Notes: generated from the sequence alone by a model not told the origin. DNA of 56,034 bases from Akkermansia muciniphila (GCA_945874145.1 CAMCFN010000022.1:1-56034); one strand, 5' to 3'; shown: positions 43,428-52,042, counted from the first letter of the stretch. Translations and numbers: made by a program.

Positions 43428-44219
43428 ATGGCGAGTGCTCCCCTACAACCTGAATCCGGCAGGGCGCGTCTGTCCCACCGCGCCGGTTTGATGGCCGAAC
43501 AATCCTGCGGCGCGCTGGGGACAGATGCGCCCTGCCCCACGGATTCGACTGACGCCTGGCTCCTGCTCAACTCCGGGCCGTACGCCCCGGCCTTCAACAT
43601 GGCAATGGACGAAGCGCTCCTCGAAGCCGCCACCAGCCTCGGTCAGCCCGTGCTGCGCTTCTACTCGTGGACCGAGCCAGCCGCGACCTTCGGCTACTTC
43701 CAGCATTACGCGGAGATTGAGCGCACCACCCACTTGCGCCCGCTCATCCGGCGACCGACCGGCGGCGGCCTCGTGCCCCACGATGCGGACTGGACTTACA
43801 GCGTCGTCATCCCGCCCGGCCACCCGTGGCACGGGCTCAACGCAGTGGACAGCTACCGCCGCATGCACGAGTGGATTAGCGCCGCTTTCGCCCGCCTCGG
43901 CGTGGCCACGGAACTGGCCGACTGCTGCCGCAAGTCCACGCCGGGGCAATGCTTCGTGGGCTGGGAGAAGTTCGACGTGCTCTGGCAGGGCCGCAAAATC
44001 GCCGGGGCAGCGCAGCGCCGGAACAAGCTGGGCCTGCTGATCCAAGGCTCGGTGCAGCCGCCGTCCGTTGTGCTGGAACGCGAACGGTGGGAAGAAGCGA
44101 TGTGCTGCACGATAACGCCTGCGGTTGCTTGGAATCAGTTCACAGCGACGGAAAGCATTGCCTGTAGAGCCCAAGAGTTGGTGACTGCTAAACTTGGCCG
44201 AAAGAACATCAGGGACTGA
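43428..44219 (+). CDS. Lipoate-protein ligase A family protein with repeat-derived N-terminal insertion
   Basis: 263 residues. The BirA/LplA/LipB fold begins at AWLLLNSGPYAPAFNMAMDEALL (split by the family's start) and contains RRPTGGGLVPHDADWTYSVV and the lipoyl-Lys-binding KFDVLWQGRKIAGAAQRR. The family has ~230 residues; the surplus is residues ~10-39, encoded by a 93-bp palindromic element (43453-43545) that keeps the frame. It would attach lipoate or octanoate to E2/GcvH-type domains in the cytoplasm; an octanoyltransferase or other acyltransferase role cannot be ruled out. It ends the 17 kb plus-strand run and is probably not functionally tied to it. Confidence 0.85.
   Translation: MASAPLQPESGRARLSHRAGLMAEQSCGALGTDAPCPTDSTDAWLLLNSGPYAPAFNMAMDEALLEAATSLGQPVLRFYSWTEPAATFGYFQHYAEIERTTHLRPLIRRPTGGGLVPHDADWTYSVVIPPGHPWHGLNAVDSYRRMHEWISAAFARLGVATELADCCRKSTPGQCFVGWEKFDVLWQGRKIAGAAQRRNKLGLLIQGSVQPPSVVLERERWEEAMCCTITPAVAWNQFTATESIACRAQELVTAKLGRKNIRD
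43453..43545. repeat. Palindromic element E (93 bp) inserted in frame in the lipoate-ligase gene
   Basis: Left arm 43453-43485 starts AATCCGGCAGGGCGCGTCTG; right arm 43508-43545, read inverted, starts AATCCGTGGGGCAGGGCGCA. Both continue TCTGTCCC and end GCGCGCCG/CCGCGCCG. Total length 93 bp is exactly 31 codons. Confidence 0.75.
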
Positions 44220-44297
44220 AATCGCGGCAGTTTTTAGGCCTTGGGCCTTCTCCCTCATGTGAGGAACGAAGAATCCCCCCGGCCGCCCCCAACCAGT

Positions 44298-44792
44298 TCA
44301 CGGTTCCCTTTGGGAAGTGGCTCGGCCTGCGTCTCGGTTCCGATAGTGGAGAATCTTGAACTCCGGCGTGTCGCGAAGTTCAGCGACGAGTTCGAAGTGG
44401 TCCTCGAAGGGGGGGAAGAACGCGTCGCCGAAAACTTCGCGCTTCACCAGAGTCAGGAACAAGTCTGAGCACAACGGCAACGCCTGCTCATAAATCTGCG
44501 CGCCGCCACAAATAAACGCCTGCCGGTCGCCTACGAGCGCGGGCAACTCATCGAGACTCGCCACCGTGCGCACGCCGGGCTGACTCCAGCCCGTGCGGCT
44601 CAACGCGATGGTCTCGCGGCCCGGCAGCGGCCTGCCAATGGACTCGAAAGTCTTGCGGCCCATCACGAGCACATGGCCGAGCGTGGTGGATTTGAACCAT
44701 TTGAAATCCTCGGGCAGGTGCCATGGGATTTGATTGCCGTTGCCGATGACGCGGTTCAGCGACATGGCTGCAATGGCCTTGAAGCGTTTCAT
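44298..44792 (-). CDS. folA: Dihydrofolate reductase
   Basis: 164 residues from ATG 44792, which overlaps the TGA of the upstream amidase gene (ATGA), so the two are coupled. DHFR landmarks are all present: FKAIAAMSLNRVIGNGNQIPWHLPED (substrate-site Trp and Glu/Asp, shown in parts), VLVMGRKTFESIGRPLPGRE, ALSRTGW, and FICGGAQIYEQALPLCSDLFLT, ending in KILHYRNRD. It reduces dihydrofolate with NADPH to tetrahydrofolate. No thymidylate synthase gene is adjacent in this window. Confidence 0.97.
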   Translation of the reverse strand: MKRFKAIAAMSLNRVIGNGNQIPWHLPEDFKWFKSTTLGHVLVMGRKTFESIGRPLPGRETIALSRTGWSQPGVRTVASLDELPALVGDRQAFICGGAQIYEQALPLCSDLFLTLVKREVFGDAFFPPFEDHFELVAELRDTPEFKILHYRNRDAGRATSQREP

Positions 44793-45874
44793 TTTAGGAG
44801 CTTCCGCGCACCGCCCACAACCTTCTCCCATTCGAAGGCCGGACCGGGGTCCACCTTGTTCGCCTGGATGTGGTAGTGACCAAGGATGCCCTGATACTGG
44901 GGCAGTTCGGCGTCCGACAACTTACCCGTGAGGAGCTGGCCATCGGCTCCTTTGGGAAAGTCACAGCGGATTTTCGGGAAAACATTGCAAAGCGTGGCAG
45001 TGAGCCGGGTCAGCGCGGCATATTGCTCGGGAGTGAAGTCGTATTGCTGCAAGGTCCGCCCCTGCACGACGCCCTGCACCGGTTCCTTGCGGGCGGGCCG
45101 CGCGACAAAATTCGGCGTGCGGAGCCCCGCGCCGCCGAGTCGCGTTGGCACCACGACGCGGGGCCAACCCGTGTCGTCGCGCTGATACCATTCCTCGAAC
45201 ATCTTCTGCTGGCCGGGAGCGAAGGCACCGATGTTGGCGATTTCAATGCCGATGCTGCGGGTGTTCGAGGTAGTCGCATGCCACGCGCGCTCCTTGAGGT
45301 CGAGCGTCTGGTAGATGGTGCCGTCCAGATCGAGCATGAAGTGAACGCTCAGGCAGCGGTGATCGTGCAGGACGTTGAAGCACTGGCGGCTGGTGCCGGC
45401 AGCATCGAAGTGCAGGACGAACTGGTCCACCGTGTCGCGCAGGAGCGGAAGATCCCACCCCCCACCACGGACGCGTTCAAGCTGTTGCGGCGTGAGGTTG
45501 TCCTTGCGCAGGCCGTAGCGATTCGGCGTCTTGAGCGCTGCCACCGCGACCTTGGAGGTTTCCCACGAAGACTGATCAAAGGAGGCAAACCGTCGCTCCA
45601 CCCGATAGGCGTCGTAGCCGCCCGCATCCATCCAAGTGACCACGCGTGTGCCGGTGTGGAAAAGCTGGCCAGCCACGATGATTTCATCGCCCTGACGTTT
45701 CAGCAGCGCGCCGGGCTTCGCGGTGGTGCAGCCGAGCAGGGCCGTGAGCACGAGGAAGACGCCGCAGACTGGCAGCCAGTGGCGCAAGCACAGCAAGGTT
45801 GAAGTGGCAGGCACATTGGAGTCTTGGACAGATGTTTGGGCGGCGGCAAGCCTCGCATTAGCGGAAAGGCGCAT
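44789..45874 (-). CDS. Lipoprotein N-acetylmuramoyl-L-alanine amidase (Amidase_2/PGRP fold)
   Basis: 361 residues from ATG 45874 (GTG 45877 adds one). A late signal segment ends in a lipobox (VLTALLGC), predicting a lipid-anchored protein. The Amidase_2 domain shows DQFVLHFDAAGTSRQCFNVL (zinc His), LSVHFMLDLDGTIYQTLDL, ERAWHATTSNTRSIGIEIAN (zinc His and conserved Glu) and near the end GILGHYHIQANKVDPGPAFEW, the third zinc ligand and the typical KxDPGPxFxW close. It cleaves the amide bond between MurNAc and the stem peptide, in cell-wall turnover. Co-transcribed with folA. Confidence 0.93.
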   Translation of the reverse strand: MRLSANARLAAAQTSVQDSNVPATSTLLCLRHWLPVCGVFLVLTALLGCTTAKPGALLKRQGDEIIVAGQLFHTGTRVVTWMDAGGYDAYRVERRFASFDQSSWETSKVAVAALKTPNRYGLRKDNLTPQQLERVRGGGWDLPLLRDTVDQFVLHFDAAGTSRQCFNVLHDHRCLSVHFMLDLDGTIYQTLDLKERAWHATTSNTRSIGIEIANIGAFAPGQQKMFEEWYQRDDTGWPRVVVPTRLGGAGLRTPNFVARPARKEPVQGVVQGRTLQQYDFTPEQYAALTRLTATLCNVFPKIRCDFPKGADGQLLTGKLSDAELPQYQGILGHYHIQANKVDPGPAFEWEKVVGGARKLLK

Positions 45875-45996
45875 CACGAGTCCTTTCCAGCCATGACCAG
45901 CACGTTCAAGGGAGACTTTACGAACGCAGCCAGCGCTGCTATTTGATTGGGAACCTTCCTCAACCTAAACGTAAGCGCTCCGCGCGTGCTTCCTTC

Positions 45997-48234
45997 ATGA
46001 ATCTTCAAACGTTCATTCCACAACGCTTCGAGACCGTTCGCCAATCCCTCTGGCGCGGCGTGGTGTCTTACTGCCTGCTTTGGGCGCTGCAACCCTCACT
46101 GACTAACGCAGCCACCCGGGTGTGGCTGAACACAGGCGGGGGTGATTGGAGCGTGGCCGCCAATTGGAGCGGCGGCCAAGTGCCGGGGGCAGCCGACACT
46201 GTCCTCATCAACACCGACGGCACTTACGCAGTGACGGTGAGCACGGGCGCTGACTTCGGCTCGCTCACCTTGGGGGGCGGGACGGGCAGCCAGACGCTGT
46301 TGTGGAGTAACAGCTATCTGGCCGGCGTGCTGACTGTCGCCACCAACGGCGTGCTCGACTTTGGCGGCGATGGTTCGAAGCTCTTCACTGGCGGCTCCCT
46401 CACGAATTTCGGCCTGATCCGCTGGCCGAACACCGGCCCCAGCTCCGTGACTTTCAGAACCACCCACCTCCAGAATCAGCCCGGGGGCCTCATCGATCTC
46501 CAGATGGACACCGCGCTCCACCAGAACCTCGGCGCGTTCTCCTTCCACAATGCCGGCACGCTGCGCAAATCCGCTGGCGCAGGCATCAGCGCGTTCAGCA
46601 GCGGCGTCGCCTTCACTAATGCGGGACTAGTTGAGGTGCTCAGCGGCAAGTTCCAGTTCCCCGACGGTTTCACCAGCAGCAGCACCTTCAACGTTGCGAC
46701 CGGCGCGGCCATCGAACTCCAGAACGGCACCTTCACTTTCAATCCAGGACACTCCTTCACCGGCCCTGGCTTCTACGGCGTCGCCGGTGGCGGCCCGATC
46801 ATCAACGGCCCGATCATCAACACGAACTTCATGTTGACCGCCGGCACGCTCACGATCAGCAACCAGCTTTCCGGCGTCCTCCGCTGGGTGGGCGGCGTGC
46901 TGGCCGGTGAGCTGACCGTGGCCACCAATGGCGTGCTCGACTTCGGTGGGGATGCTTCCAAGCTCTTCATTGGCGGCTCGCTTACCAACTACGGCCTCAT
47001 CCGCTGGCCCAACACCGGTCCCGGCACCTGGTCTTTCAGAACCGCCCACTTCCAGAACCAGCCCGGCGGCCTCATTGATCTCCAGATGGACGGCAACTTC
47101 GCCCATAACCTCGGGACGGTCTCCTTCCACAATAACGGCACGCTGCGCAAATCCGCCGGCGCGGGGATCGGCTCGATCGGCAGCAGCATCGCCTTCACCA
47201 ATGCGGGACAAATTCAGGTGGACAAGGGCACGTTGGATCTTCCATCCGGCTACCGCATGACGAGCGGGCAGTTGACCTTTGGGATTGGCGGGGCAGCCGA
47301 TTTTGGCCGCATCCGCACCACCGACAACGCCCCGCTGACGGGTCGGCTGGCGGCGGTGCTCTTGAATGGCTTCCGGCCGGACACCAACGCCAGTTTCACC
47401 GTGATGACGTTTGGCTCTTCCAGCGGGGCCTTCGCTGACACCAGCGGGTTGCTCGTGGGCAGCGGCCGCTACTTCGATCCGGTTTACACCCCAACGAGCC
47501 TTTCGTTGCTGGCGCTGGGGACCAATGACGTAAGCTTCACCAGTCAGCCGCAGAGCAGAACTGTCATCGCCGGCAGCAACGTCCTTTTCAGTGCAGTGGC
47601 CACCGGCACGCCGCCGTTGAGCTACCAATGGCGCTTCGGGGGAACACCCATCCTGAATGCGAATGCCAGCCAGCTCACGGTGACCAATGCCCAACTGGGC
47701 AACGTCGGAAATTACGATCTCGTGGCCACCAGCACCAGCGGATCAGCCACCAGCGCGATCGCCACGCTGACGGTTTATGTTCCACCGGGGCTCAATGAGA
47801 GCGCAATCAGCCGAACCATCGGGAGCGGGCGGGCTGCCACCTTCACGGTAAATGCCAGCGGGGTGCCAGCCCCTTCGTATCAATGGCTGCTGAACGGGGT
47901 GCCGATTTCGGGCGCCAACAGTTCCAGCTACACGGTGCCGGCGGCAGGCTCGGCCGATGCCGGGCTATACAGCGTCGTCATCAGCAATGCGGCCGGTTCC
48001 CTTACCAATTCGGCCAGCCTCGCCTTGGTGGACCTGAAGATGTTTGCCGGCGTGGTGATTGATGGCCCGCTGAACAGCCAGTATCGAGTGGACTACACCA
48101 CTGATGTAAACACGCCAACAACCAACTGGATCGTGCTGACCAATATCGTCCTACCGACTCGACCCTACATCTATTTCGACGCGGCCTCGCCAACCTCCCT
48201 GCGGCGCTTCTATCGCGTGGTGCCAGTGGAGTAA
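45997..48234 (+). CDS. Secreted autotransporter-repeat / Ig-like surface protein
   Basis: 745 residues from ATG 45997; signal region YCLLWALQPSLTNA. ~40-420 is beta-helix style sequence with autotransporter-associated repeats (TRVWLNTGGGDWSVAANWSGG at the start is a classic entry). It contains a ~106-residue direct duplication (VATNGVLDFGGDGSKLF and VATNGVLDFGGDASKLF). Two Ig-like domains follow (PLSYQWRFGGTPI; PSYQWLLNGVPISGANSSSY). The C-terminal ~65 residues (YRVDYTTDVNTPTTNWIVLTN, then LRRFYRVVPVE) are a conserved Verrucomicrobia ending. No transmembrane barrel is present, so it is probably a released or surface-attached adhesin-like protein. Confidence 0.85.
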   Translation: MNLQTFIPQRFETVRQSLWRGVVSYCLLWALQPSLTNAATRVWLNTGGGDWSVAANWSGGQVPGAADTVLINTDGTYAVTVSTGADFGSLTLGGGTGSQTLLWSNSYLAGVLTVATNGVLDFGGDGSKLFTGGSLTNFGLIRWPNTGPSSVTFRTTHLQNQPGGLIDLQMDTALHQNLGAFSFHNAGTLRKSAGAGISAFSSGVAFTNAGLVEVLSGKFQFPDGFTSSSTFNVATGAAIELQNGTFTFNPGHSFTGPGFYGVAGGGPIINGPIINTNFMLTAGTLTISNQLSGVLRWVGGVLAGELTVATNGVLDFGGDASKLFIGGSLTNYGLIRWPNTGPGTWSFRTAHFQNQPGGLIDLQMDGNFAHNLGTVSFHNNGTLRKSAGAGIGSIGSSIAFTNAGQIQVDKGTLDLPSGYRMTSGQLTFGIGGAADFGRIRTTDNAPLTGRLAAVLLNGFRPDTNASFTVMTFGSSSGAFADTSGLLVGSGRYFDPVYTPTSLSLLALGTNDVSFTSQPQSRTVIAGSNVLFSAVATGTPPLSYQWRFGGTPILNANASQLTVTNAQLGNVGNYDLVATSTSGSATSAIATLTVYVPPGLNESAISRTIGSGRAATFTVNASGVPAPSYQWLLNGVPISGANSSSYTVPAAGSADAGLYSVVISNAAGSLTNSASLALVDLKMFAGVVIDGPLNSQYRVDYTTDVNTPTTNWIVLTNIVLPTRPYIYFDAASPTSLRRFYRVVPVE
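46321..46638 (+). repeat. Direct repeat copy 1 (318 bp) within the surface-protein gene
   Basis: Aligned base for base, with no net insertion or deletion, with 46903-47220 (constant offset of 582). It encodes the stretch from AGVLTVATNGVLDF to FTNAGLVEV; protein similarity between the copies is very high. Confidence 0.8.
46903..47220 (+). repeat. Direct repeat copy 2 (318 bp) within the surface-protein gene
   Basis: Second copy of the unit at 46321-46638, encoding AGELTVATNGVLDF to FTNAGQIQV. Duplication is recent enough that many synonymous positions still agree. Confidence 0.8.
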
Positions 48235-48332
48235 TCCGGTCGAAGGACTCCCAGCACGCAACACATTCAGGTTGCGACCGTGTGCTTCAGCGGCTATTGC
48301 ACTCCCGCCTCGGACACTCGTCCCGAGCGATC

Positions 48333-49985
48333 ATGAGCGACATTCTTGTCATCGGCCACCGCAACCCCGACACCGACGCGATCTGTTCCGCGATTGGCTA
48401 CGCGGACTTCAAGCGCCGCACCGGCATGCGCAACGTGGAAGCCGCGCGCTGCGGTGACACGAACGACCGCATTGATTTCGTCCTCAAGTCCTTTTTGGTC
48501 CCGCCGCCGCGTTTTGTATCGGACGTCTCGCCCAAGGTCCGCGACGTGATGCAGCCCAACGTCGTGGCCGTGCCCCCCACCGCCTCCGTCTCCGAGGCGC
48601 TGGGCATCATGGACGACCGCAACATCCGTGTGCTGCCGGTGCTCAACGAGGATCGCTCCTGTCGGGGCCTGCTCTCGCTCTTCAAACTGAGCAAGTTCTT
48701 CTTTCCCGCTGGCAGCCGGCTGTTTGATTCGCGCCGCGTGGTCGCCTCCACCCGCCAGCTCGCCCGCACCCTCGACGGCGATCTGCTCTTCTCCGTTGAC
48801 CCGGATCACGAAGCAGACCTGATCCTCATGATCGGCGCGATGAGCCTGGAATCATTTGCTGAGCGCCTCGACAGCTACCCGCGCGAAAAGCTTGTCGTGG
48901 TGGTTGGGGACCGCTGGGACATTCAAAACCTCGCCATTCGCGAGCGCGTGCGGCTGGTCATCGTCACGGGCGGGCTGCAAGTCGAGGCCAAGACGCTGGA
49001 CGCAGCAAAGAAAAACGAGGTCAGCCTCATCGTCTCCCCGCACGATAGCGCCACCACCGCGATGCTCTGCCGGGGAGCCATTTCCGTGAGTCACATGCTG
49101 CACGAGCATTTCCTCACCTTCCGGGAGGATGAATCCCTGCCCGACGTCCAGCCCATCGCCACCGCCTCCGCATTTCAGGCCTTCCCCGTGCTCGATCAGT
49201 CGGGCCGCACCGTGGGCATCCTGTCCAAGTCCGACTTCCTCAAGAAGGTGGACCGCAAGCTCATTCTCGTGGATCACAACGAGCTTTCCCAAGCGGTCGC
49301 CGGCGCGGACAAAGTGGAGATTTTGGAAATCATTGATCACCACCGCATCGGAGCCCTGACCACGCAGCAGCCCATTCTTTTCCGCAACGAACCGGTCGGC
49401 TCCACGAGCACCATTGTGGCCGACTGTTTCTTCCGCTACAGCGTCGAGCTTACCCCGAGCATCGCGGGCCTGCTGCTCGCCGGGCTGGTCTCCGACACCT
49501 TGAACCTCACCTCCCCCACCACCACGGCGCGCGACGCGGAGATTTTGGCAAAGCTGGAAGCGATCTCCGGGGTGAACGCCACCGAGTTCACCGAAAAACT
49601 CTTCGCGTCTGGTTCACTGCTGACCACCAAGCCTTCCGCCCAGGCCATCACCACCGACTGCAAGGAATACGTGGAGAACGGCCGGACTTTCAGCGTGGCG
49701 CAGATCGAGGAACTGGGCTTCGACCAGTTCTGGAAGCGCAAGGCCGACGTGCTTTCCGCACTGGAGGATTACCGCGACGATAAGGGCTATTTCATCGCCA
49801 CGCTGCTGGTGACCGATGTGGTGTTGCAGGGCTCCCTGCTGCTGGTGGCTGGCGCGAAGGCGTTCGTGGACAAGGTGGACTATCCGCAACTCGAGCCCGG
49901 CATCTTCCAGCTCGACGGCGTCGTCTCCCGCAAGAAGCAGCTCCTGCCGTATCTCACCCACTGCCTCGCCCAGGTGAAAACCTGA
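48333..49985 (+). CDS. ppaC: Family II Mn-dependent inorganic pyrophosphatase with CBS-DRTGG regulatory insert
   Basis: 550 residues from ATG 48333. DHH-superfamily core: ILVIGHRNPDTDAICSAIGY (HxxxDxD), LVDHNELSQAV, IIDHHRIGAL (DHH), and SDTLNLTSPTTTARD with the C-terminal DHHA2 domain. Between them (~65-250) are a CBS pair (VMQPNVVAVPPTASVSEALG and the later FRPSPVL-like VLDQSGRTVGILSKSDFL) split by a DRTGG domain (LVVVVGDRWDIQNLAIRERV). Hydrolyses pyrophosphate to phosphate, driving biosynthesis; CBS-PPases are adenine-nucleotide regulated. ~550 residues is the usual length for the CBS-DRTGG form. Start ATG sits 99 bases after the surface-protein gene. Confidence 0.95.
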   Translation: MSDILVIGHRNPDTDAICSAIGYADFKRRTGMRNVEAARCGDTNDRIDFVLKSFLVPPPRFVSDVSPKVRDVMQPNVVAVPPTASVSEALGIMDDRNIRVLPVLNEDRSCRGLLSLFKLSKFFFPAGSRLFDSRRVVASTRQLARTLDGDLLFSVDPDHEADLILMIGAMSLESFAERLDSYPREKLVVVVGDRWDIQNLAIRERVRLVIVTGGLQVEAKTLDAAKKNEVSLIVSPHDSATTAMLCRGAISVSHMLHEHFLTFREDESLPDVQPIATASAFQAFPVLDQSGRTVGILSKSDFLKKVDRKLILVDHNELSQAVAGADKVEILEIIDHHRIGALTTQQPILFRNEPVGSTSTIVADCFFRYSVELTPSIAGLLLAGLVSDTLNLTSPTTTARDAEILAKLEAISGVNATEFTEKLFASGSLLTTKPSAQAITTDCKEYVENGRTFSVAQIEELGFDQFWKRKADVLSALEDYRDDKGYFIATLLVTDVVLQGSLLLVAGAKAFVDKVDYPQLEPGIFQLDGVVSRKKQLLPYLTHCLAQVKT

Positions 49986-49997
49986 AGGCCGCCTCGA

Positions 49998-50582
49998 TCA
50001 GTTGCGCACGGTGCGGACAAAGGTGTCGAGCTCCTCGCTCTGTTTGCCCCGCAGCTTCGCCTTGCCACGCATGCCGCCGATGGTGCGCTCCCACTCCGTG
50101 TCATTGTAAGTCGCCGGGTCGTATTGGCGGTGGCACTCGGTGCAGGCACCGCCGAACAGATCACGCCCATTCCGGATCTGCTGCGCGGAAAAACCATTCT
50201 GAAATTTGCCCACCACCGGAGTGACGGCCTTCGGCGGGTCCAGCTGCACCACCGAGCCTGAGCTTGCTGTGCTGGTGGCGGCATTGCTCCCGGCTTTCAC
50301 CGGCGCAGCCACAACTGCGCCCGAAGTCTCGCGCTTCTTCTTCCACCAACTGGCCGCCCCCCAAAGTGCCCCTACCGCAACCAAGCAGGCGGCCAATGTG
50401 CCAATCACGAGTTTCCATTTGGAACCACCCACCGCCAAGACCTCGCCCGTGTCACCTGCATCGAGTTTGAGCGGCGTTTCCTGCTGGCAATGTGGGCACG
50501 GGACATTCGCCCCAACCGCCTCGGCGGGATACTCGATGCGGCCACCACAGTGTTCACAAGTGCATTTGAGAAAGGCGGGCAT
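49998..50582 (-). CDS. Zinc-ribbon, single-TM, c-type cytochrome fusion
   Basis: 194 residues. N-terminal zinc ribbon (CTCEHCGGRIEYPAEAVG, VPCPHCQQETPL; two CxxC), one TM helix (KLVIGTLAACLVAVGALWGA), an Ala/Ser/Val-rich linker, and a C-terminal mono-haem site GRDLFGGACTECHRQYDP. If the ribbon stays in the cytoplasm, the CTECH part is periplasmic, where haem can be attached. The family's role is unknown; it may signal or anchor a small electron carrier. It is convergent with ppaC (12-base gap) and 70 bases downstream of the SUMF1-like gene. Confidence 0.8.
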   Translation of the reverse strand: MPAFLKCTCEHCGGRIEYPAEAVGANVPCPHCQQETPLKLDAGDTGEVLAVGGSKWKLVIGTLAACLVAVGALWGAASWWKKKRETSGAVVAAPVKAGSNAATSTASSGSVVQLDPPKAVTPVVGKFQNGFSAQQIRNGRDLFGGACTECHRQYDPATYNDTEWERTIGGMRGKAKLRGKQSEELDTFVRTVRN

Positions 50583-50652
50583 GGGAGATTTCAGGGTTTA
50601 ATCAAGCGGGACATGCGCGACAAAGAGATGGAACGGGTTCATCAGGCGGAGA

Positions 50653-51483
50653 CTATTTTTCACCGTTTGGCTCCAGCACGCAGCGGAAACCATAGAGCCC
50701 GCCCCGGCCATTAGGCAGGGCCAGGTGACGGCAGGCGTTTTGGAGACTGGTCGAATCCCAGAAGACCCAGGCCGCCCCGCGCAGCACCTTGAACTTACGG
50801 CCGCCGCCGTCCTCATTCAGCTTCTTGTCCTCCTGCCGGATCTTCTGATCGTTCATCGTCTTCACATACCAGTCGTTGACCCACTCGAAGACATTGCCAC
50901 CGAGATCGTGAATGCCCAGCGGGTTCGCGGCGTGACTGCCCACCGGCGCAGTGTTGTCGCCATCTGCGGGCTTGTAGCCCGGCAGCTTGGGCCAGTCGGC
51001 AATCTTGGGCCAAGTCTCACCCCAAGGATACTTGCCCTTGCCGACCGCTGCGCTCCACTCGCCATCCGTGGGCAGGCGATAGCGGTCCTTGGCTCCCAGC
51101 GTGCCGGCCTTTCGCTCCTTCTCCGTCAACCAGCGGCAGAAGGCAGCCGCCTCCTCCCACGTGAGGTTGGCGATGGGATGATTGTTCTTCCCTGCATATC
51201 CGAGCGCAGCCCAATCATGCTTCGAGAACGAGTCCGCAAACGGCATGTAATCCGCCACCCGGGTCTCGAACACGCTCATCAAGATGCGCGTGTCCGGCAC
51301 GGGGACGAACTTCATGCCCAAGCTGTTGGTAAAAGGCTTTTCCTTCGTGGCGGCCAATTTCGTGGACTGGGCGAGCACTGTCCCGCCCGGAATGAAGTCG
51401 GCCGGAACCGTTATCAGCAAGGCGGTCCAGACCACCAGCCAACCGCGCCATTGGAATTGTTTGCGGTGCGAATGCACTGCCAC
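50653..51483 (-). CDS. SUMF1/FGE-fold secreted protein, probably not a formylglycine-generating enzyme
   Basis: 276 residues with signal segment ([20 protein letters not shown]). The SUMF1 fold shows [82 protein letters not shown] and [10 protein letters not shown]. True FGEs carry an active-site Cys pair (C-x4-C) before the SN-x-GFR motif; here only NACRH and GFRC are seen in that region, so formylglycine production is doubtful. Many PVC SUMF1-fold proteins are non-enzymatic or act as ergothioneine-type or binding modules. It is upstream of the zinc-ribbon cytochrome on the same strand. Confidence 0.85.
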   Translation of the reverse strand: MAVHSHRKQFQWRGWLVVWTALLITVPADFIPGGTVLAQSTKLAATKEKPFTNSLGMKFVPVPDTRILMSVFETRVADYMPFADSFSKHDWAALGYAGKNNHPIANLTWEEAAAFCRWLTEKERKAGTLGAKDRYRLPTDGEWSAAVGKGKYPWGETWPKIADWPKLPGYKPADGDNTAPVGSHAANPLGIHDLGGNVFEWVNDWYVKTMNDQKIRQEDKKLNEDGGGRKFKVLRGAAWVFWDSTSLQNACRHLALPNGRGGLYGFRCVLEPNGEK

Positions 51484-51545
51484 TTAGTTCACCGGATTTT
51501 GCGCAGTTGGCGAGCCAAAACAAGCCAGCCTGGATTCTGCCCGCC

Positions 51546-51596
51546 AAAAAAACAACAGGCTCCAGCCGGCACACGAATGCACGGCCAGAGCCTGTT
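51546..51596 (-). terminator. Rho-independent terminator downstream of the OMP pseudogene
   Basis: Minus strand: AACAGGCTC and GAGCCTGTT (perfect 9 bp) enclosing an inner GGCCGTGC/GTGCCGGC pairing, then a run of seven T. It is 23 bases after the pseudogene's stop and still intact. Confidence 0.8.
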
Positions 51597-51619
51597 TCCC
51601 CGCAACACGCGGAGAGAGT

Positions 51620-52042
51620 CTAAAAGCGGTAACTGACGCCGGCACCTACGCCGAGGCCGTGGGACATGTTGATTGTGCCGGAGCGCGTCGGGGCGTTGTG
51701 CGTGAGCGAGTCCGTGAGCAGGTGGCGCACGTCGATGTGCGCGTCCCAGTGCTCGCTGAGGCGGCGGTTCACCCGCACCGCGCTGAAGAGGCCCGCCCAG
51801 AAGTGCGCGTCTGAACTGCGTCCGCTTTGGCTGATGACCGGCGCGGTCGGGTCCGCCACCGTGATTTGATCGGCGTAGCTCAGTTGTGAGTAGCCCACGC
51901 CCAAGGCGGGTGGCGAGGATGGCGCCGCGCGCCTTGAGCCAGACCGGGACGCCCGCGCCGAAGTGATGGCGAGACGTCGCGGGTTCTTGAATGCCTTAGG
52001 CGGTAGCGAGGACGGGCAGGGCGCAAGCGCCCGTGAGCAACA
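51620..52042 (-). pseudogene. Decayed outer-membrane beta-barrel protein
   Basis: The last 94 codons read a small OMP barrel (GVGYSQLSYADQITVADP, WAGLFSAVRVNRRLSEHWDA, MSHGLGVGAGVSYRF) ending in the barrel-type terminal Phe. Upstream, in another frame, are HHFGAGVPVWLKARG and ILATRLG, which would join smoothly to GVGYSQ after a one-base shift. Before them a TAA interrupts, and a signal peptide (MLLTGACALPVLATA) precedes it directly. So there is one nonsense codon and one frameshift; total length (~135 codons) is also short, suggesting a deletion. It would have been a surface-exposed barrel of unknown role. Confidence 0.65.

Noticed and set aside
38404..43545. CRISPR array
   Set aside because: Repeats are few, of different families, in inverted orientation and inside genes; no regular spacer pattern. 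No CRISPR array or cas gene is seen in the window.
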